A DNA stretch of 33,475 nt. Origin: CAVSIS01 sp963814875. Lineage in GTDB: Bacteria > Acidobacteriota > Thermoanaerobaculia > Thermoanaerobaculales > Sulfomarinibacteraceae. The stretch's first letter is position 1. The number at the start of each line of letters is the position of its first letter. The notes under the pieces are model-generated. The model did not search any database. It saw nothing but the letters and a program-made list of their open reading frames with translations, and was not told the DNA's origin. Shown here piece after piece: positions 30,261 through 33,475 of this stretch. The DNA is taken from contig CAWFFJ010000012.1 in assembly GCA_963814875.1 (NCBI GenBank), forward strand, positions 1 to 33,475, given 5' to 3'. Made by a program: the position numbers and the translations under genes.

Positions 30261-31909
30261 CTCGCCTCCCCGGTGGCAGCGGTCGCGGCGGGCGGTTCGA
30301 GCAGCAGCTCGGTGCCGAAACGACGGCGCACGGTGAAGCCGTCGCGCACCAGTGCCTGGGCGAGCGCCGGCTCCTCGGAGAGGTCGACCAGTGCCGCCGC
30401 CACCGGGTAGACCGCGAGGAAGCGGCCCATCCGCGTTCGGTCGAGCGCGGCCATCGGCGCTGCGCGGACGCCGACCACCCGCGCCCGCGGGTGCTGCGCC
30501 CAGTACTGGGTGCCCCGGTTCGCCTGCAGCATCACCGGACCATCCTCCCCTGCCGCCTCGACCAAGGCGGCCGCCGCCGCCGGCGAGTACGGTCGGAGCG
30601 AACCGAGCGAGGCGACGGTGTCACGGTAGCGCATCGCCGGAGGGAGGAGGCCGACCACCAGGACCGCACAGACCGCCCACGGGAGCCAGCCCCTGCAGTC
30701 GGACAGGGCGGTCGCGACGGCGGCGGCGCCGAGCGCCGCGGCGAGGCAGACCGGGACCAGCCAGTAACGCAGCTGAAGCGGCTCGGCGAGGTGGAGGATC
30801 CCGAGCCCCGCGATCGCTGCCGTGACGACCGCCATCATCGCCAGCAGCCGGTCGACGGTCTCACCCTGCGGTCCGCGGCGCAGCACCAGCACCGCCACGC
30901 CGACCAGCAGCCACGTGGTCGCGAGGTCGAGGAACGCGTAGCCGCTGAGGCGCAGGCCGAGGGAAACCCGAGCAGCGAGATCCGTAGCTCCCTGAGCCAA
31001 CAGGCTGCCGCTGTGGACGTCGAGCTGGGGGAACAGAAAGTAAACGAAGTGCTCGCCGTCGAACACCCCGGGGACATTGCGCCCGACCATGCCGAGTCGG
31101 GCGGGCGTTGCCAACGGGACGCCGAGGTCGGCCAGGTTCCACGCCACCTTGATGGCGGCAACCGCGGCGAAGCCGAGCACGCACGCCGCGAGTGGGGCCA
31201 CCAACGCCGCTGCGACGCGCCCGCGTCGATCGAGCAGGATGACTGACGCGATCAGGAGAGGACCGAGTCCTCCCCAGATCAGGGCGAGGTCCTTCATCCA
31301 GAAGGCCAAGCCGCACGCGGCCCCGATCGCCGCCGAGCGCCGCGGGGATGGCGGACCGCGGAGCAGCAGGAGCACCGCGAGCAACGCAAAGACCGCCGCC
31401 GGCGCATCGTCCATGAAGGCGCCCGTCATGACCTGCAGCCCGGGCCCGGACAGGAGGAGAAGGAGGAGGACCCCGGCCGCGAGCCCGGCCATCCGGGTCC
31501 GGGAGCGGGTCGCTTCCGGCGGCGCGAGCCGCCGCGCAAGAGCCGTCACAAGCAGCCACAAGGCCAGCACCCAGACCAGGTGGGGCAGACGCAGCATCGT
31601 GTCGTGCCCGGCGCCCGTCGCCTCCGCCACCCCCCGCAGCAGGACCAGCGCAGCGCTGCGGTGCCAGTCCTCCGGCCGGACCATTGGGTAGGGCTCAAAG
31701 TACCAGTGCACGTACGAGGTCTCGAGCAGCGGCCAGGGCGCAGCACCCGCGCTGCGGTGGACCAGGCCGAGGTTGTAGAGATTGTCTGTGTGGACGTTCG
31801 GCGTCCACAGGGCCAGACAGGCGACCTCCGCCACGAGCGCCAGCAGGACGAGACCGAGCACGGCGCGGGCGATGTGTCCGCCGGCCCGTCGGAGGGGCTC
31901 GCGGCTCAC
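30257..31909 (-). CDS. GT-C-like polytopic membrane glycosyltransferase
   Basis: The 550-residue protein has about ten to twelve hydrophobic helices and a C-terminal soluble part (about 430-550). The first periplasmic loop holds NVHTDNLYNLGLV (D42), where GT39/ArnT-like enzymes keep their catalytic acidic residue, followed by YVHWYFEPYPMVRPEDWH. It may transfer a sugar from a polyprenyl-phosphate donor on the periplasmic side. I cannot place it in a named GT-C family. The start is GTG at 31909 with GGAGG 6-7 nt upstream; the frame extends to 32254 only as antisense noise. It overlaps GT2 and follows the DUF362 gene by 55 nt. Confidence 0.75.
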   Translation of the reverse strand: MSREPLRRAGGHIARAVLGLVLLALVAEVACLALWTPNVHTDNLYNLGLVHRSAGAAPWPLLETSYVHWYFEPYPMVRPEDWHRSAALVLLRGVAEATGAGHDTMLRLPHLVWVLALWLLVTALARRLAPPEATRSRTRMAGLAAGVLLLLLLSGPGLQVMTGAFMDDAPAAVFALLAVLLLLRGPPSPRRSAAIGAACGLAFWMKDLALIWGGLGPLLIASVILLDRRGRVAAALVAPLAACVLGFAAVAAIKVAWNLADLGVPLATPARLGMVGRNVPGVFDGEHFVYFLFPQLDVHSGSLLAQGATDLAARVSLGLRLSGYAFLDLATTWLLVGVAVLVLRRGPQGETVDRLLAMMAVVTAAIAGLGILHLAEPLQLRYWLVPVCLAAALGAAAVATALSDCRGWLPWAVCAVLVVGLLPPAMRYRDTVASLGSLRPYSPAAAAALVEAAGEDGPVMLQANRGTQYWAQHPRARVVGVRAAPMAALDRTRMGRFLAVYPVAAALVDLSEEPALAQALVRDGFTVRRRFGTELLLEPPAATAATGEAR

Positions 31910-31964
31910 CCGCAACCTCCGAGAATGCTGGCGGCCGGCGCCGCTTCGCCTGAAGCCGCCATCG

Positions 31965-33041
31965 TCACCGTCGCCACTGCGCGGCGTAGCCGGACCGTCG
32001 CAGGAAGGCGCGCCGGCGGGCGGCGCCCACCAGCAGGTCCCAGAGGTCGTAGTACCGTCGCGCGCCCCAGCACAGGAGGCCGAACAGAGGGGAGTGGAAG
32101 GCGATCCGCTGCACCGCCGAGCGACGCAGCAGGAGCTCGAGCCACGAGACCGCGTTGTGTCGTGCCGGTGTGAACGGTCGCCGAGGGGGAGCGACCGGGT
32201 CGCCGAGGACGGCGAAGTCCCCGGGGAACGAGCCCAGCCCCTGCTCGGACGCACGCCTCAGGTGTGGCACCGCAAAAGGGTCGATCCCCATGATCTGGGC
32301 CGCGACCGCGTCGATCCCGACCAGGTTGGCCGACGCCAGCACGGTGTTCATCTCACGGGAGATGCCGGCCTTGGGCCCGTTGCCCTCGAGCCCAACGGTT
32401 CCGTCCATCACGGCAAAGCGCGGCTGGACCAGGAGGTTGACATCGGTGATCGCGTCGGTGAGCACGAGGTGATAGTGGTGGCGCAGCGATTCGAGGCATC
32501 CCCACTGGTTCTTCAAGGCGCCCGTCAGGACCGTCTTGTTGTGGGTCTTCAGCAGCGGCAGGGTGACCAGCTCGGTTCGGGTCAGCACCTCCGGGATGTT
32601 GACGTCCCGCAGCACTGCCAGGCCGGAGTCCCTCCGCCGCACGACGGGCTGGCGCGACATGTTGCACCACCGCACCCCGAGGCGTTGGCAGACCTCGAGC
32701 AGTCCGGTCAGGCGCACGCTGCGCTCGACGTCGAGCACGACCTGGTCGGACTCGACCAGGAACATCTCGCCAGCGTGCTCGCGCAGCGTGAGGATGACGC
32801 CTTCGACGACCCAGGGCGCGCTGATCGCGCCGGGGATGAGCTTGTCCCAGCCCAGGTTGGCCTTGAGCGAGATGTCGGCGCCGGGTGTGAGGAACCGTCG
32901 CCACTCGGCCAGCTCCATGGCGCGACGGGTGTCCGCGATCACCCGCTCGCGGTCGGGCGCGGTGCCGACTACCGCCACCGGCGCGCTTGCCCGAACATCG
33001 TGGCCGGGGGCAGATCCGGGGGCATCCGGTCGACCGCTCAT
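31965..33041 (-). CDS. DUF362-domain protein
   Basis: The 358-residue soluble protein has the DUF362 pattern: KANLGWDKLIPGAISAPWVV, TLPLLKTHNKTVLTGALKN, FAVMDGTVGLEGNGP and NLVGIDAVAAQIMGIDP. The family is of unknown function; some members carry ferredoxin-type cysteine clusters, but none are visible here, so an Fe-S role is not supported. The C-terminal basic segment (about 310-358) is rich in aromatic and Arg residues and may contact membrane. The ATG at 33041 has GGAGG 7 nt upstream, better than 33059. It is the second gene seen in the glycan operon, suggesting a role in glycan or lipid metabolism. Confidence 0.88.
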   Translation of the reverse strand: MSGRPDAPGSAPGHDVRASAPVAVVGTAPDRERVIADTRRAMELAEWRRFLTPGADISLKANLGWDKLIPGAISAPWVVEGVILTLREHAGEMFLVESDQVVLDVERSVRLTGLLEVCQRLGVRWCNMSRQPVVRRRDSGLAVLRDVNIPEVLTRTELVTLPLLKTHNKTVLTGALKNQWGCLESLRHHYHLVLTDAITDVNLLVQPRFAVMDGTVGLEGNGPKAGISREMNTVLASANLVGIDAVAAQIMGIDPFAVPHLRRASEQGLGSFPGDFAVLGDPVAPPRRPFTPARHNAVSWLELLLRRSAVQRIAFHSPLFGLLCWGARRYYDLWDLLVGAARRRAFLRRSGYAAQWRR

Positions 33042-33063
33042 TCCACACCTCCGAGACATTCAC

Positions 33064-33475
33064 TCACGGGTGGAGCCCCCCTTGAAACGTCGGGTCGAAT
33101 CGACCTGGCTGCAGCCGGCGGTAGAGGTCCTCGCGGGCGGCGGCGGCGACCACGGCGGAGCGGATGCGGTCGGAGCCGAGCGAGAACGTGTTCGAGTCTT
33201 CGTGGTGCACGGCGATCAGGAATCGTCCGCCCGCCAGGGCGTCACGAAGCACGGCGCGCGAGACCGCGGCGAACAGCGGGGTCGGTGTGCGGCCGACGGC
33301 ACACGCCGTGACGAACGCGGCGGTGTCGGTCATGCCGAGCACGCCGAACGGCCGCGGATACAGCCAGATGTACGTCGCGGGGAGGTACCAGGGAACCGCA
33401 AGGAAGTGCGCGTAAGCCCGCTCTCTCCACACCCGCGTGTCGCCCTGCACGAAGACCACGACCGCGGCGGGGTCG
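33064..33475 (-). CDS. Unrecognised protein, partial (N-terminus off window)
   Basis: The frame is open to the right edge with no stop, so about 136 C-terminal residues are visible. They include an aromatic stretch, HFLAVPWYLPATYIWLYPRP, and a small mixed alpha/beta part containing GRFLIAVHHEDSNTFSLG. Both strands have good third-position GC in this frame. I do not recognise a family. It ends 22 nt before the DUF362 start and in the same orientation, so it is probably part of the same operon. A GTG at 33459 could be a start, but sequence upstream of it is also coding-like. Confidence 0.6.
   Translation of the reverse strand, partial: DPAAVVVFVQGDTRVWRERAYAHFLAVPWYLPATYIWLYPRPFGVLGMTDTAAFVTACAVGRTPTPLFAAVSRAVLRDALAGGRFLIAVHHEDSNTFSLGSDRIRSAVVAAAAREDLYRRLQPGRFDPTFQGGLHP

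Noticed and set aside
1..33475. CRISPR arrays, tRNA, rRNA, insertion sequences, integrases, toxin-antitoxin or phage-defence genes
   Set aside because: Looked for on both strands: no regularly spaced direct repeats, no tRNA-like cloverleaf or conserved rRNA stretch, no transposase or recombinase motifs.

Overview
The window is about 70% GC, with dense genes and short intergenic gaps. The best match is an Acidobacteriota-like bacterium (Thermoanaerobaculia/Holophagae type). The main clue is a 1005-residue Oar-like TonB-dependent receptor with an N-terminal carboxypeptidase-regulatory domain, next to a TPR protein carrying the same kind of domain. Chromosomal housekeeping genes (yceD-rpmF-plsX-fabHDG, ychF, selA) show this is core chromosome rather than a plasmid or phage. 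The taxonomic call is an inference. I saw no tRNA, rRNA, CRISPR array, transposase or integrase.

Layout. (1) 1-897, minus: a CBS-domain protein coupled by an ATGA overlap to a CvpA-like membrane protein that runs off the left edge. (2) 935-1297, plus: a small unrecognised ORF. (3) 1321-6030, minus: the lipid operon yceD, rpmF, plsX, fabH, fabD, fabG behind a near-consensus promoter; acpP is not found after fabG. (4) 6079-8034, minus: ECF sigma factor, zinc-finger anti-sigma factor and an exported bactofilin-like membrane protein. (5) 8135-12656, minus: a TPR protein and the TonB receptor, each with its own promoter and structured leader, separated by a strong intrinsic terminator. (6) 13038-16717, minus: an acyl-CoA carboxylase operon (carboxyltransferase, biotin carboxylase, separate BT-BCCP protein). 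(7) 16857-20087, plus: a TldD/TldE-like protease pair whose second member has an aberrant C-terminus overlapping an antisense PAP2 gene (19879-20976) that looks compositionally foreign. (8) 21070-22149, plus: ychF. (9) 22171-23674, minus: a coiled-coil protein with a possible MXAN_5187-type C-terminus, and a TPR protein. (10) 23721-25121, plus: selA. (11) 25082-33475, minus: a translationally coupled glycan operon (unknown partial gene, DUF362, GT-C-like membrane protein, GT2, WecA/MraY-like transferase, FAD oxidoreductase, GT4) ending in a prepilin peptidase.

How the parts work together. Block 3 supplies malonyl-ACP, initiation and the first reduction of fatty acid synthesis, plus acyl-phosphate for phospholipids. 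Block 6 carboxylates acetyl- or propionyl-CoA. Block 11 looks like a complete lipid-linked saccharide pathway: initiating phosphosugar transferase, two cytosolic glycosyltransferases, a sugar-modifying flavoenzyme and a periplasmic-facing transferase. Its coupling to a type IV prepilin peptidase is the most intriguing context in the window.

The other theme is initiation signals. Several genes have recognisable sigma-70-like promoters with unusual leaders. At three sites a TANNNT hexamer sits 6-7 nt upstream of a start codon that lacks a Shine-Dalgarno sequence, the layout expected of leaderless transcripts. One of these is a 28-codon ORF that overlaps the tldE-like start by ATGA.
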